Origin: Cyanoderma ruficeps
Taxonomy: Eukaryota; Chordata; Aves; Passeriformes; Timaliidae
Assembly: GCA_008694505.1 (NCBI GenBank)
Contig: VZDJ01004378.1
Coordinates: 3,398,149-3,462,148, forward strand
Reading direction: 5' to 3'
Length of the DNA stretch: 64,000 bases
The notes under the pieces are model-generated. The model was not told where the DNA came from. It saw only the letters and a program-made list of their open reading frames with translations, and searched no databases. A program made the translations under genes and the position numbers. Shown here piece after piece: positions 39,804-51,400 of the stretch; position 1 is the first letter of the stretch; every line of letters begins with the position of its first letter.

Positions 39804-39872
39804 ATGTAGGGATATTTTTAAGGAAAACTATGAAATCCTCCATATTTGATTCTAGCAGTGACTCATGCAGAG
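39804..39872 (+). other. Candidate exon (splice signals only)
   Basis: A long pyrimidine-rich tract (about 39762-39800, including CCCTTTTCTGTCCCTCTGGC) ends in ATTTTAATTTTAG at 39803. This is a strong acceptor by consensus. Sixty-nine bases later GCAGAG is followed by GTAAGTTA at 39873, close to the ideal donor. One of the three frames is open across the 69 bases; the other two have stops. The 23-residue translation resembles nothing I recognise. If spliced to the acceptor at 40031 it would form an intron of about 159 bases. It could be a long non-coding RNA exon, an untranslated or coding exon, or chance. Confidence 0.25.
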
Positions 39873-40031
39873 GTAAGTTATGGGGTAGAAGTGCAGCCCT
39901 GTGACTAGCTCTTGTCATCTCATAAATGCAGGGACAATGGGAAGAGAGATCATTTTGCTCCCTCCTCTTGCCTCATTGTAGTACCCCCTCACAAAGGAGG
40001 AATCCTGTCCTTTCCCCCTCTTTTTTCGTAG

Positions 40032-40105
40032 ACTTACTGGGAAAGAAATAAGAAAAAATTATCATTCTGAAGCTTTTTATTACAATAACAAAAAATAAAA
40101 TCTCT
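40032..40105 (+). other. Candidate terminal exon with AATAAA
   Basis: A very pyrimidine-rich stretch (CCTTTCCCCCTCTTTTTTCG) ends in TAG at 40031, an unusually strong acceptor by consensus. Downstream there is no good donor, but AATAAA occurs at 40094-40099, so a last exon with its poly(A) signal is possible. Continuing the open frame of the candidate exon at 39804-39872 gives a stop after seven codons, so the pair would encode only a very short C-terminus or be non-coding. The 3' end is not defined by the sequence. Confidence 0.2.
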
Positions 40106-42625
40106 GTTGAAAAGATGTTCAAGCTTGTACCTGAGGACAGAATTTGTCCTGCTGAATTTTAATGTTTGGGGCTGACTTAGACCTAGCCAAGAAATGTATT
40201 CCAGTACAAAACAAAATCATTTAAAGGAATTTATGACAGCTGAATATGCATCCAGGCCAGACAACAACAAACCAACAGGATCCTTGGTTGTTTAATTTGT
40301 TTCTTAAGAGTAATATAAAATAAAATTAAATTGTTTGCTACAATGTTTATTACTCTGAGTATTCTGGACCATGATTTTCTTCTCTTCACTTCTTTCATAA
40401 TCCCTAGTGGTTTTCCTTTGTCTTTTGGCATTTTACTTTAACATTGTTATTTCAAAATAAACATCTCCAGTCTTCCACTTCATCAGTTTCAATTATCCAA
40501 AATATTGCAGGACTAGCTTGTTGGCCTAAGGCATTATGAATTATTTGGGAATACCACCACATTTTTATATAAGCTGAAAAAAAATACAGTGACAAGTAAT
40601 TAGTGATTTAGCATGGATTCCTTTTTTTATTCTTCAACACTCCCATGTCCCTGGCCTACTTCCTCCAAGCTGGAAGTGCTAAAAACAGATGACATGTCTA
40701 TTACTGCATTTAAACCAGAAAAACTTATGCACCAGGGATTAAATAGGTGGCCCCTCTGAGCAAAACAGTAGTTACAAAGCAACTGCTGGGGGTTATAGCT
40801 AGAGGTTTTTTATCACCATCCAGCACCAGAAAAGAATGAGAAAAGTAACAAGGAAAGAAGAGGTGTATGAGATGGAAAGCATCACTGACGGCAACACAGT
40901 ACACTTGTAGAAGTCCTTTAATGCACCAATGAATCCAGTGTGGCCATAATTCTAAATTTTGTTGAAAAACAACCAAAGACTTATTCTGGTAACATGTGAA
41001 AACAGAGTCACTTAGGTTAGTCTTCATCTCAATTTTATTCCAAATTCCCTAACCCTTGCACATTTTATTCCTCCATTTAAGCAGTAGGGAGGAGTAGGGA
41101 GCACCGTGCAAACATGTGCTATTGGAATTTTCTATCAGTTTTTATTTTTAACATTCACGCATTTTGTGACAAAGATTCTTCTCAACCATGCTGAGAATAC
41201 TCCAAGAAACAAAGATTATATATATATATATGTATATATGTAAAATCATTTAGTCTTCATCTTTCTATAAAAATCATCCCTTTGACTCCTGCTTTCTCTT
41301 TGGTGTAAAAGGATTTCATATTCTCCCCATCAAGAAACCTCCGTCTGCCATCTCCATTCACATTCTTTGATCTCATCCTTCTACCCAACCCACATTCTTC
41401 TCACACCCATAATCTGCCACACATCCTCTGATATTTTCTCTTGCTTACTTTTTGCTGCTGCACCTCTCAAGACTAGCAAGACTTTCCCCTCAAACATCCT
41501 GAGGTGATGTTATACATTTCCACTGTCTAGCTTTTCTTTCCCTCCATCAAATGATGACACCAGCTGTAGGACAGCATGAAGTGCCCTCGAAAAGGACCAC
41601 TTTGACCCCGCTGTTTACAGAGGGATTCTGACTTAAACTGGTGGTTTACCAGTACATGCTGGAAACTGAGATGCTTGCCATTTTCAGTAAGAGCTGGGTA
41701 TACCAAGCAACTCCCAGCTCTTTCTCTGTGTTTTCTCATTCTGGCATTCACTCTTCTCAAAATATCTTTATACACAATGGAAAGATTTGTAAGGAATGTC
41801 AGCTGTTTTTACAGGCATAGGGAGAAATTTTTAAAAGTGTAAACAAATGTTTTTGCATACTCAAAATGTTCATGTGTGGGTTTGTAGCAATATAGACTAT
41901 TGACACCTCACTGTGCACTTGGTTGTATTCCTTCATCTGTGATTTTTCATTTTGATTAAATATACAAGCGAATTGTCAGTGAGTCACTGTCTACAGCTGT
42001 GAATTTCACTATACATTTAATGTAACTATGAAAATATTTACTGGGTTTCTTTTCTGATTTAACCTGAGTTTTAATTTATTTTAAATGTTTTCTCCATGCA
42101 AGATGCTCTTCATCCATTTATTACATCAATTATGGATGGCTAGCCAATGGTTTAAACCTAAGTGGGTAAGCAGTTTACAGTTTTTAAGAAGATTTAAATG
42201 ATGGCACACTGCGTTGTGACTTGTGTAAGGCTGATTTCCCCTTAGAAAGTAAGAGAACAGAGAGCATCAGTACATTCACAGCTACACACTAAAAACCATG
42301 CTCAGATTGTCAGAAAAAAAGCATAGACTAAGGCTTAGGTAATGGATTTCATAATTTCTTTTTTTCCTAAAAGACCTGCTGAAAAGGAACTTGAACTCAA
42401 AGTTATGTTGTGTGCACTTCTTAAATAGATTACTTGAGCTCAACAGTCTTTTTGAAGTGTTAAATATTAAAACCTTTAAAAGTTGCTATTCATTGAAAGA
42501 CTTATGTACAGCTCTACTTCATGTTTCAGCACAGTAAAACGTCTGTTGCATGATGCGAGTTCTTTCTGATGGGAATAAAAGTTTAGAAGGTCACTAACAT
42601 TGAACCTTTTTAACTTTTTCCTTAG
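40106..42625. other. AT-rich non-coding stretch
   Basis: I see no gene. It holds a TA-dinucleotide run (41216-41240), a doubled AGTAGGGAG motif near 41081-41100, and frames of up to 100 codons (minus, 40725-41027) with no known domain. Confidence 0.5.
41216..41240. repeat. TA-dinucleotide microsatellite
   Basis: TATATATATATATATG followed by TATATATG forms a short, slightly interrupted TA run. Such tracts are length-variable and also show the local AT-richness. Confidence 0.85.
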
Positions 42626-42701
42626 GAGTGGGAAGTGGCGAGATATTGAAGAGCTTTTTATGAGTTGTCCCATTGGCATCAGCCAGAACTACTTCACAAA
42701 G
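42626..42701 (+). other. Candidate internal exon (splice signals only)
   Basis: Upstream lies a branch-point-like CACTAAC about 28-30 bases before the acceptor, then the pyrimidine-rich TTTTTAACTTTTTCCTTAG ending at 42625. The 76-base block ends CACAAAG followed by GTTAGG, an acceptable donor. The only open frame starts after one base and reads SGKWRDIEELFMSCP and ten further residues, ending NYFTK just before the donor. The composition is protein-like, but I cannot name a protein. A 25-codon open frame alone is expected by chance, so the claim rests on the splice signals. It is not phase-compatible with the candidate exon ending at 39872. Confidence 0.3.
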
Positions 42702-43138
42702 GTTAGGAAATTCAGCCTAAAATCAAGACTCATATTTGCATGGCTTTTCTGACCAAACACTGGTACTGTAGTCATAATCGATGTTGTTTTTTTGAAAACT
42801 CAGAGCATTCCCCAAAACAAAAATAGAAGATGCCACAGAAAACAGGAACTCAAGAGATAATAAAGGAAGATGAGCGCAGACAAATGCTGGCAGTTTGTTC
42901 CTCCTCTTGCTATTCAGCTATTCTTCAAGGAGGAATAACTTAGCTTAGAAGTCTTCCTTTGTGGAAAAGAAAACAAAGAAACAATCTGGAAACACAATGT
43001 TATGGAAGAAAACCCCAAACAAACCAAAAAACATTATCTGAATGCTTATTTGACTATAATTCTCCTCGAATAAGTATGAGTGAGGCAAATTCTGAGCCTT
43101 ATGTTAACCACTGTAATTTCCTTGAAAGCAATGACAAT
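42702..43138. other. Non-coding stretch before the LTR pair
   Basis: I see nothing recognisable between the candidate exon and the LTR: only short frames and an AC-rich patch near 43000-43030. Confidence 0.5.
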
Positions 43139-43709
43139 TGTTTTGGTTTAACCCCAGCCAGCAATCAAGCCCCACACAGTGGCTGACTCAATCCCCTTCG
43201 GCAGAACAGGGTAGAGAATCAGAAGGGTAAGAGTGAGAAAACTTATAGGTTAAGATAAAGACGCTTCAACAGGTAAAGCAAAAGCTACTAACACAAGTAA
43301 GGCAAAACCCCTCTTCCCATGGGCAGAAAGGTGTCCAGCCATCCCCAGGAAAGCAAGGCTTCATTATGCACAAAAGTGGGTTGGGAAGATACATACCACC
43401 ACTTGAAATGTATTCCACTCCCTTCTTATTCCCCCAGCATCATAGGTTAAGCATGATACCATATGGTCTGGAGTGTCCCTTGGGTCACTTGTCAGCTGCC
43501 CTGGCTGTGTCCCCTCCCAACTCCTTCTGCACCCCCAGCCTCGCTGCTGATGGGTGAGGAGGGTGAGGCAAAAAAGGCCTTAACTCTGTGTAAGCATTGC
43601 TCAGCACTAAGAAAAGCACCCTTGTGTTATAATCCCTGTTTTCAGCACAAATCCAAATCACAGCCCCGTCCTAGCTGCCATGAAGAAAATTAATCAGTCA
43701 AAACCAGCA
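43139..43709 (-). mobile_element. Solo LTR of an avian endogenous retrovirus, minus strand
   Basis: This matches my memory of an abundant bird LTR. On the minus strand it begins TGCTGGTTTTGACTG, runs through an ACAGAGTTAAGGCC block and a GGAGGGGACACAGCC block, then the GGTTAAACC end with terminal CA. The plus-strand ends are TG at 43139 and CA at 43709, as expected of an LTR. Flanks are GACAAT (43133-43138) and CCCAAT (43710-43715), four of six bases alike, which could be a decayed target-site duplication. No internal retroviral sequence adjoins either end, so it is a solo LTR left by recombination. Several stops and indels fit an old insertion. The family name needs a Repbase/Dfam search. 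Confidence 0.85.
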
Positions 43710-43772
43710 CCCAATTAAAATAAGCTAAAACTCCCAAGAAATTTCTTCCCTTTCCCATTTCCAAAGAAGACA
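43710..43772. other. Spacer between two LTRs
   Basis: About 63 bases separate the two LTRs. They may be host DNA, or the edge of the second LTR may lie inside them. Confidence 0.4.
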
Positions 43773-44112
43773 TGCTACTTGAAAAATTTTGTTTTCTCTT
43801 CCCCCACTGTTGCCCTGAGCTTTCTGTCTTTTTGTCTTTCTGTAGAACTTTCTCACGCAGCTTCATGAAAACAATATCTATTCTTAGAATGTTTACATAC
43901 TTCTCCTCTGAGAGAAGAAATGATTGATGGTGATGTTCACCATCCAGGTTGAAGAGATGGCAACCTGTGTAGCCAATCTCTTGACCTCTGTACATATCTA
44001 TAAATACTGGAGTCAGATTTGAATTAAAAAAGAGTTTTTTCCTCACAGCCGTGGTGTGAGTTTCATTTCAGCGTTCCTGAAATTGGGGCACGCCCAGCTT
44101 CGGCCCACAACA
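43773..44112 (+). mobile_element. Second solo LTR, different family, plus strand
   Basis: This has the layout of a retroviral LTR, different in sequence from its neighbour. A U3-like stretch with TTTTGTTTTCTCTTCCCCC is followed by TATAAATA at 43999-44006 and the polyadenylation variant ATTAAA at 44023-44028. A U5-like part then reads CCTCACAGCCGTGGTGTGAG and ends near CCACAACA at 44112. I recall a similar passerine ERV LTR with the GGCACGCCCAGCTTCGGCCC end. Its start is placed at TG 43773 by the TG...CA rule but could be off by some bases. No target-site duplication is clear and no coding region follows, so it is a solo or truncated LTR. A 118-codon minus-strand frame through it is an artefact. 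Confidence 0.65.
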
Positions 44113-47100
44113 CCCCACCACAAACAACCCTCCCCTACTTCTCATTTTCTTAGAATTCCAAAAACTGGAAAGAAAATGTGTCTTAAATGTTCTCTCCGAA
44201 ATTTCCTTAGCTGCCTATCTTTATGAAAGGGAAAGTTTACGTCTTTCACCTGCCCCGTCGGAAGCTAACTTGGTGACTTCCTCTGGAAACCTGTAAGCAT
44301 TGAGGAGAGAGGCTGATGATCTTGTATGCATAGCAAATGCCATACAAGGACTCAGGTGCTTGGTTCCTTACTAGGTCAGTCCTCTATGTGGATATTTTCT
44401 GTCCTGTTTTCTATGGTTCCTGGAGTTGTTTGGGTTTTTATCTTCTTTAAACTACGTAACAAAAATATCTGCCTCTGTGTAACATCTTTGTGAACAACAA
44501 AGCATTCACCACAATGCCTTACTAGAAAGGAAGAAAGGTTGCCAAGTGAAGCTGGTTTTTATCTTTTCCTCTGTAAGTCCTGTGCTTTACAAACAAATTC
44601 AAAGGAGAGAGCCAAGAATATAGTCTTTTTTTCTTTTTGGACATAGATTATGGAGAACTTTCTTAAGTCTTCATTTTCTCTACCACGTTCAGACTTCTCA
44701 TGACTATCCAAATACATTGGGTGCAAGAAATGCTGAACTGAAATCTTATCTCTCTCATGGATTTAGTAATGGCCCTGCAACATGAAGTTACCAAGAGCTT
44801 TTATAAAGATTCTTCTTTCAGCCTTTAGGTAGAGATAAAGCTTCAGCCTTTTCTTATAAATTTTTCAACAGAAGTAGTACTCAGTTTTTATTTTAATGTC
44901 TACTCTGCCACCCATGTCCTTCTTTTGCCAGAACAGTGACCTACAGCAACAGACTTTTATACTACATAGAAGTGGGAGAGAGAGATGAGAGAAAGGGAGA
45001 GTGAGGAGCTGACTTCCACAGCTCATATGAGCCCCCTGACACATCACGGGAGATAATGAAAAACTTTGGGGGTGAAAAAAATAGCTCAAGAGCAAGGAAG
45101 TGGGTGGGCTGTGGCTTAATCTAACTCCCCCACAAAATCCACTGATTCCCAGAATGCCACATTTCCTGAATGCATTATGCATTTTTTATTAGATGTTTGT
45201 CAGAAGAAATGTAAATCAATCAAAGGAATGGGCTGTAGTCACCTCTGCCATGGACTCTTGCTCTTCAGGTTTTGTTCTCCCAGTTGCACTGCTCTTACGT
45301 TTCCTCACTTTGACCCTCTGGCTTTTTTACATTTTCTGATGCTCTGTTTTAATAAACATTGATAAGGGGGACAACCCAGCCCTGCCTCTATACCTGTGAT
45401 TGTGGCACTCAGCTGTGAGCGGCAGCTGAAAGATTCCCTAAGTCAACCATACTTAAGAAATGCTAAAGAGAGAACCTGAATTTGTCTGAATTGTGCACTG
45501 AGTTAGACCTATCAGTGATTTTCCCTCTTGAGCTGACATGACCTATTCATACTACCTTACTGGGCTAAATGGGAGCTAGGCACTGAGAGGCTCTGTTTTT
45601 TTCACATGGAGGGCCGTTCTTGGCAGTAACAGCAACCTGGCAGTACCTTGCATTAACAGTTACCTAACTGTAACCCAGGCAACCTGAGAACATTGGTAGC
45701 CCACTAATTAGGAAATAATAAGCAGCTCTAGCCCTTTCAGGAATCCCAGAGTGGTTAATCGTGGCTTGAATAAATAAAAGACTTCACAGACTGGGCGCTA
45801 AACTTCAGGGTTTAGTGAAAGTGGGACTGAGGGCTTGTCTGTGAGGAAATTCATCCACACTGAGACAGGATGGGAATAGATGCCGTTCTGTCTTGCCCAC
45901 ACTAAAATACCCTGCAAATTCTCTCTCTTAGCTCTGCATGCCAGGTTGGTTCTGCCCATCACTCGATACCTGGTCGAGGTGCCTAAAGCAGGAGTCTTAT
46001 TTCAGCTTAGCCCCTCCAGACTCAGCACAGAGATAGACATGAGCAGATGGACCAGGGGATGCTTCCAAATGGGAAAAAAATTTGGAGTTACAGTCTAATT
46101 AATTCATAGCCCTTGATGCTTTTGTCTCATTTCCCAGTATTAGGAGGAAATGTTCCATGTCACTTATAAAGAAGCTTGTTGAGTATGGACTAATATTTGC
46201 TCTCATGAACTTCTCTTAATCAAATGTAAATCAATAAATTCTTAAACAAATTATAGTGTGATTTATGTAAGATTTGTCCCTCCCAGATCTGCACCCCTCC
46301 AGAATATACCTGAAAATTTTGACAACTTAAGCTACAGTGAGACAGTTGAAGCCCTCCTCTGCTGCTTAAAATGTTTTGTTTTGTTTTCAAAATACATTCT
46401 AGAAATATTCCTAATGTCCACTACTAAACAGAACCTTTTTGCTTTCCAGTATTTCAACATTTTTGAAGATGCTGAGGAAAAATATCCCTCTGAATCAAGA
46501 AAACTAGGATTTTTTTGTTTGGGTTGGGTTGGTTTTTGTTGTTGTCGTCAGGGTTTTTTTTTTTTTTTTAACTGCCATGTTGTAATGCAATTACTTCAGA
46601 CAACAGGGCTGTTTCTCTGAGATGTTGGTAAATTGATGATGTCAAGTGAATATTAATTGGGCACTGAAGCATAATTCTTTAATTGCCTCATGGAGTCCAT
46701 GAAAATCTGTAACTGGTCATAAACTGCAAAGGAGGGAGTGGCATCTGCTTCCTCTCTTGTTATATTCTTGTTATTGTCATGTCCCTTCCCTTTCCCACTT
46801 CCATGACTGCCAAAGTTACTCACTGAAGCTGAGCAGAAGATATATGGTCAGTAAGTAGCAAATGAAATTTGGGTTTCCTTGACTGCAATCATTGTGTGTG
46901 TGTTGGTTTTTTCTGTCTGTTTCCTATTGCCTTGCTAATGAGGCAGTGTCCAAGCCGTGCCCCTCACAAAAGAGAGCTGGCCTGAGGCAGCTGCTTTGCC
47001 AAGTCCTCGTGCTTCCTTAGGTCACTGTTGCATTTCTTGTCTGCCCTTTAGGGTTCCTTTCTCCAGACATCCCAGACTGACTGTACACTGTGTGCCCCTT

Positions 47101-48269
47101 AGATCATCTTTTGTGTCTGAGAATATAAAACACTCTTACACCAAATTAACTCTAAAATGCTGCTTGCACTAGAAGCAACATTTCCTTGCCTTCCTTCACT
47201 TCTCCCGTTTCTGTTTCATAAAATGAAATTATCATAATAAAAATCAGAACAGTATAGAACCGGCCCTTACTTCTTCATCGTAATTATGGCTATTAATGCA
47301 TTTGGGTTGAGAAAACAATGGATTTATACATCTGTGAGTTAAGCATGAGTTGTGGAAAGAAAAACTAGTTCAACAGAATGTTGTTGCTCAGCTTGCTCAA
47401 ATCAATTGTTCAAACTCATTGGATTGTTTATGCAGGATGTAAGAGATAACAACAATGTCCTTCTAGATCTATAATGTGTGAAGCTTCTCTGAAAGATCTG
47501 GACTGTGCAAGAGAATCAGGTTTACTGTTTACCACATTAGGTATAATGTTTATTTACAGAAACACAGTAACTAAGGTTTGTGTTCTTTCCGCAACAATGC
47601 AAGCACAATTTTAAAGACAGAAACAATTGACAGGATTGATTAGCTGGTTTAAGAAAGGATCAGTTAGATTCAGCATCATACTACGTAACTATAATTAAGC
47701 CCTGCTGGAACTGGTATTTATATATGTCAAACTGACATGATGCTGAACTGAATTTGCTTTTTATTTGCTTTACAAAACCACTCGAGCTGACTGTGTCCAG
47801 GTCTGGATGTAATAATATTTTTGACAAATCTGAAGGGAAAAATGCCCAAACCCATAAATGGAATTACGTTTTGTTTATTAATGCACCATAAAGACTGGGA
47901 GCGTGTTTTGGTTTGCCTCTGTCTTGTTAATTTGGAATGATAATGGCAAAAGCCTTTTCCTGTCTTTAGAAATCTGTGAAAAACCCTTTTTCTTGAGAAG
48001 TACAGATCCTACATCTTACCTTCACTGTATTTAAAAAAAAAACACATTCTTCTTTCATCTGATACTTCCAACCTCTCTTCTTACTTTGCATGTGGGTCAC
48101 TATGGGTGTGACAGATGCCTCACAATACCCACTCAAATCAGTGGAGTGCCTCTCACAGGGGATGCAGTCACCCAACACAGACCCCTTGTGCCAGGTGAGG
48201 TGCTGTGGGGTGCCCTGCAAGCCTACAGCCACTGTCCCAGGAGGGTAGGAGTCTCCAGTGGACTCATCT
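44113..48269. other. Non-coding stretch
   Basis: I see no recognisable gene. Frames reach 120 codons (plus, 46258-46620), the last part being only a translated T-run. A T/TTGGG-rich tract spans about 46507-46573. At 45766-45782 there is AATAAATAAAAG after GTGGCTTG, in a context that could be an old LTR or 3' end, but I cannot confirm it. The block 48080-48260 before the SINE is GC-richer with no assignment. Confidence 0.5.
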
Positions 48270-48418
48270 GAACTGAGATTGGCTCTGTTAGTCAGAGCAT
48301 GATGTTAATCACACCAAGATTGTGAGTTTGATCCTGTACAGGCCATTGACTTAAGAGTTGGACCCTGATGATCCCTGTGGGTCCCTTCCAACTTAGAGCC
48401 TTCTGTCATTCTTTGATT
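48270..48418 (+). mobile_element. tRNA-Ile-derived SINE with CR1-type tail (TguSINE1-like)
   Basis: The head looks like a decayed tRNA-Ile(AAT). A D-stem pairs GCTC (48282-48285) with GAGC (48295-48298). An anticodon arm has four of five pairs, with loop TTAATCA carrying anticodon AAT at 48307-48309. A B-box-like GTTTGATCC lies at 48326-48334 and an acceptor-like GGCCA follows. The T-stem is largely decayed. After the head, from about 48351, comes GTTGGACCCTGATGATCCCT and GGGTCCCTTCCAACTTAG, the 3' end typical of CR1 LINEs, closing with a TTCTGTCATTCTTTGATT tail. The tail lets a SINE borrow CR1 reverse transcriptase. The architecture matches, as I recall it, TguSINE1 of zebra finch. Flanking duplications are not evident. 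Confidence 0.85.
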
Positions 48419-51400
48419 TTTCTACTGCAATTTCCCCATCTTTGGGCACTGATGTTTACACTAGCTTCCTGTCTTGACACTACTCCCCCCACCCCTCTGA
48501 TCAATAAATGGCTTTGGGAGGCAGAATTAAAATATCTTACCCATACGTGTATGTCTACTGCACACCTTTGTTGGAACCTGCTGAATTTAGTGGAGTTCAC
48601 ATATCTATGCAGCAGAACTGAATTTGTTAAAATTGGTACATCCTGTAAATCCTGAGAATCTCTTTGGCTCAGCTCATGAAGCTGTATGCTTCAGAGAACT
48701 GCTTCAGATCTGTGTCAAGGCTTCTAACTATAAAAGCCTCATATAATCACAGAACTGTGTAAATTTCAGATAAAACGATGCATTCTGTTTCTGGAGGGTT
48801 TTTTAACCTAAATACCATGTTTGTGAATAGAGATTTACAAATCAGCAACCTTGATAAGCCTTTGAAAGTTTTCTGAAACTTGTCATTCTATGTCTTGGCC
48901 AGAAAGTACTACATCATTCAGTCATTTTTCCTTTTTTTTTTTTTTCCCCTTAATATCTTCCCTATTTCAAATGGCCTCTAGTGTCCAGTTTTGTGTTTCA
49001 AAAGAAGACCAGAGTCTGACGATGTAACCAGCCCTGTAGATGCTGATGTTCTTGGCAGACTCTAGCTGAGGTTCTGCTGCAGATAGGAGTAGGTGGGACA
49101 ACTCCCAAAATGGCCCTAAAAGCAGTTATGTGGGAGATGGTGCTGCCTTCCAAGGTGAAAAGAAGAGGTGACGCAATTGCATCCACAGCTCTAAACATCA
49201 GCAGGGAAGGCAGCTAATATTCCCTCAGAGACTGCCTATGGAGACATTCAGGAAAGTTCAGATAGATTAACTGGAGCTATAAAGATAAATCTCATAAGTG
49301 GAAGACAGAAATTAAGGGCAAGTTTGTTGAGCTGAAAAAGCACATGGGAAGACAGGAGACTTGGCTTCTGTTTCTGCCTCTGGCACTGACCTTCTGCACG
49401 ACCACCCTAGCTGAATTTTGTCACACTTCTTTCATAAAAATGGAGTATTTCCCTACTCTGAAGACAGTTTGAGGTATATCTAACATTATTATCCACTTGT
49501 TATTTTATGGATATTCTATTCCAAAGTAGAACTTATTCAGTGCTTTGGAACTTTATGAGATGAGATGTTCTTGTCTCATATGAGGCAGGAAGGACAGGAA
49601 ACCTGCTTCTAAAGGAGATGTTTACTTCTGGTTTAGTGTCTGGGCCCCATTTATAGATAATGAATACTTCTGTGGTTCAGTTCATCTTCTCTGAAAGCAG
49701 ATGCCTTAAAGCCATCGCATCAGTCATGTCCTAAAATTGCTTTTTTTCCCCCCATTGACCATAAAGAACACCTCAAAGTGCCAACTTACAGCTGACATTG
49801 CACATTAGGTGAAATTAATTTCACCTTCTGAATTCACCAAGCATGTCAAGACACTGCTAGTTCACATAGCACCAGAATTAATGTATTTTCCAGGAAAATT
49901 TTGCTACCCTCTCTATTAACTCCTTAATTTTCTCCAAAAATGGGACAAGACGAGTAGTTGTTCATTTTAACTGTTCTAAATTGGACAGTATTTGACTTTT
50001 GAGCAGTGTTTGGCTTTTGAAATTTGTTTAATTATGTGATCAACCTCTTTCTGGCCCTCATGCAAACATATTAGGTTGCTCACTGTGATTGATTTCTACA
50101 TGTTTTGCTTACCCCTAAACCAGGTAATGATGGATTAATTAGACATCAGAAGTAATATGGGAATACTATCATTAAAAAAAAAGAGTATGTTTCATTTCTT
50201 CTTTAGTTTGATTGGGCATTATTAAAATGGATCCATAAAAAGTGGTGCATCATTATATCCAAGCCATATACCAGGAGGTCCCTACACTTCAGTGTTTGAA
50301 ATGCTAGAACATGTTACTATATTGTTGAAAATGCTGGTTGTGAGAAGATACTTTCAAAACTATCAAATCTCCCCATGAGATCGTGGACAGATAAGTCATC
50401 TTATTCTCTGTAGTCTTTTCTCCCCCTGCTGTCAAAACATATGCCTAAGTTTTGTTAGCAACGCTTTTGGCTGCAGTGCAGGACTCATGGTCACACGCCT
50501 GCAAACATATGTTTTCCACTAATTCTGTATTCCTTTACTCACTTCTGCTGATGTCTCAAAGCTCAACTTTAAATGAGATGTGGAGGCTTGTCCCATGTAT
50601 TTTAGTTATCACTTGTGTTGTGTTGTGCCCTCACTGAACAGGTTTAGGGATGTTGCCAGAGGGAGATGCCAGTTTCTACCCTGGACAATCAGGAATACTT
50701 TAAAGCAGAGGAAACTTCTCAGAAGTGCTGGAAGTTTTTTTGCATTCTGCGGTTCATCAGATTCTGATAATTATGCCATTAGTAGTGCTGGGTTTTGTGC
50801 TGTTTGAAATGAGATCATAAGGCTGACTTCTTTTGCCAGTTATGGTCTCAATATTGTATTTGAGGTACTGAAACACTTCTTTTTATAAAGCATTTTGCAG
50901 CATATGCTATTGAAAAAGTTGCATTGCAGAGGTTCTGAAGCATGGAAAGAGCAAAGACGGCAGCCAAGCTTTCCAAAAAGAAAAGGTTAGCTAAAATTGC
51001 AAGTTCCTCTCACTGGAATATCTTGCCAAGCAGTCACAGACATACAACACATGACCCAAAGTGAAAAAGTGATTATGAGGGTTATAATGGCAGCCCTGAA
51101 TCTATAACGCATAATTCATTCATCCCAAGCAGCATTTGTGCATCTGTTAAGGTATTTTTATTAGTAGTGTAAGAGCTTTTAAAACAATTTTCTGAATTGT
51201 TTAGCTCATTTGCAATGCTCAATTGGTATTTTATAATTTTGTCCTTATTACTTTCTGACATTTAGCCATGACACAATGCATGAATCTATTGTAGTGACAG
51301 CTGTTCCAGCTTCCGTTTGTGATTCATCCCTTTGTGCCCTGTCATAATTTCTGCATATTTTTTTGTTCCCTCTTCTACATTTGGAGAGTCCCTGTGACAC

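Noticed and set aside
43690..44046. 118-codon minus-strand frame
   Set aside because: It lies across the second LTR, antisense to its TATA and polyadenylation signals, so it is incidental.
45760..45840. AATAAATAAAAG in a possible LTR-like context
   Set aside because: No TATA, no TG...CA ends and no family that I could recall; left unassigned.
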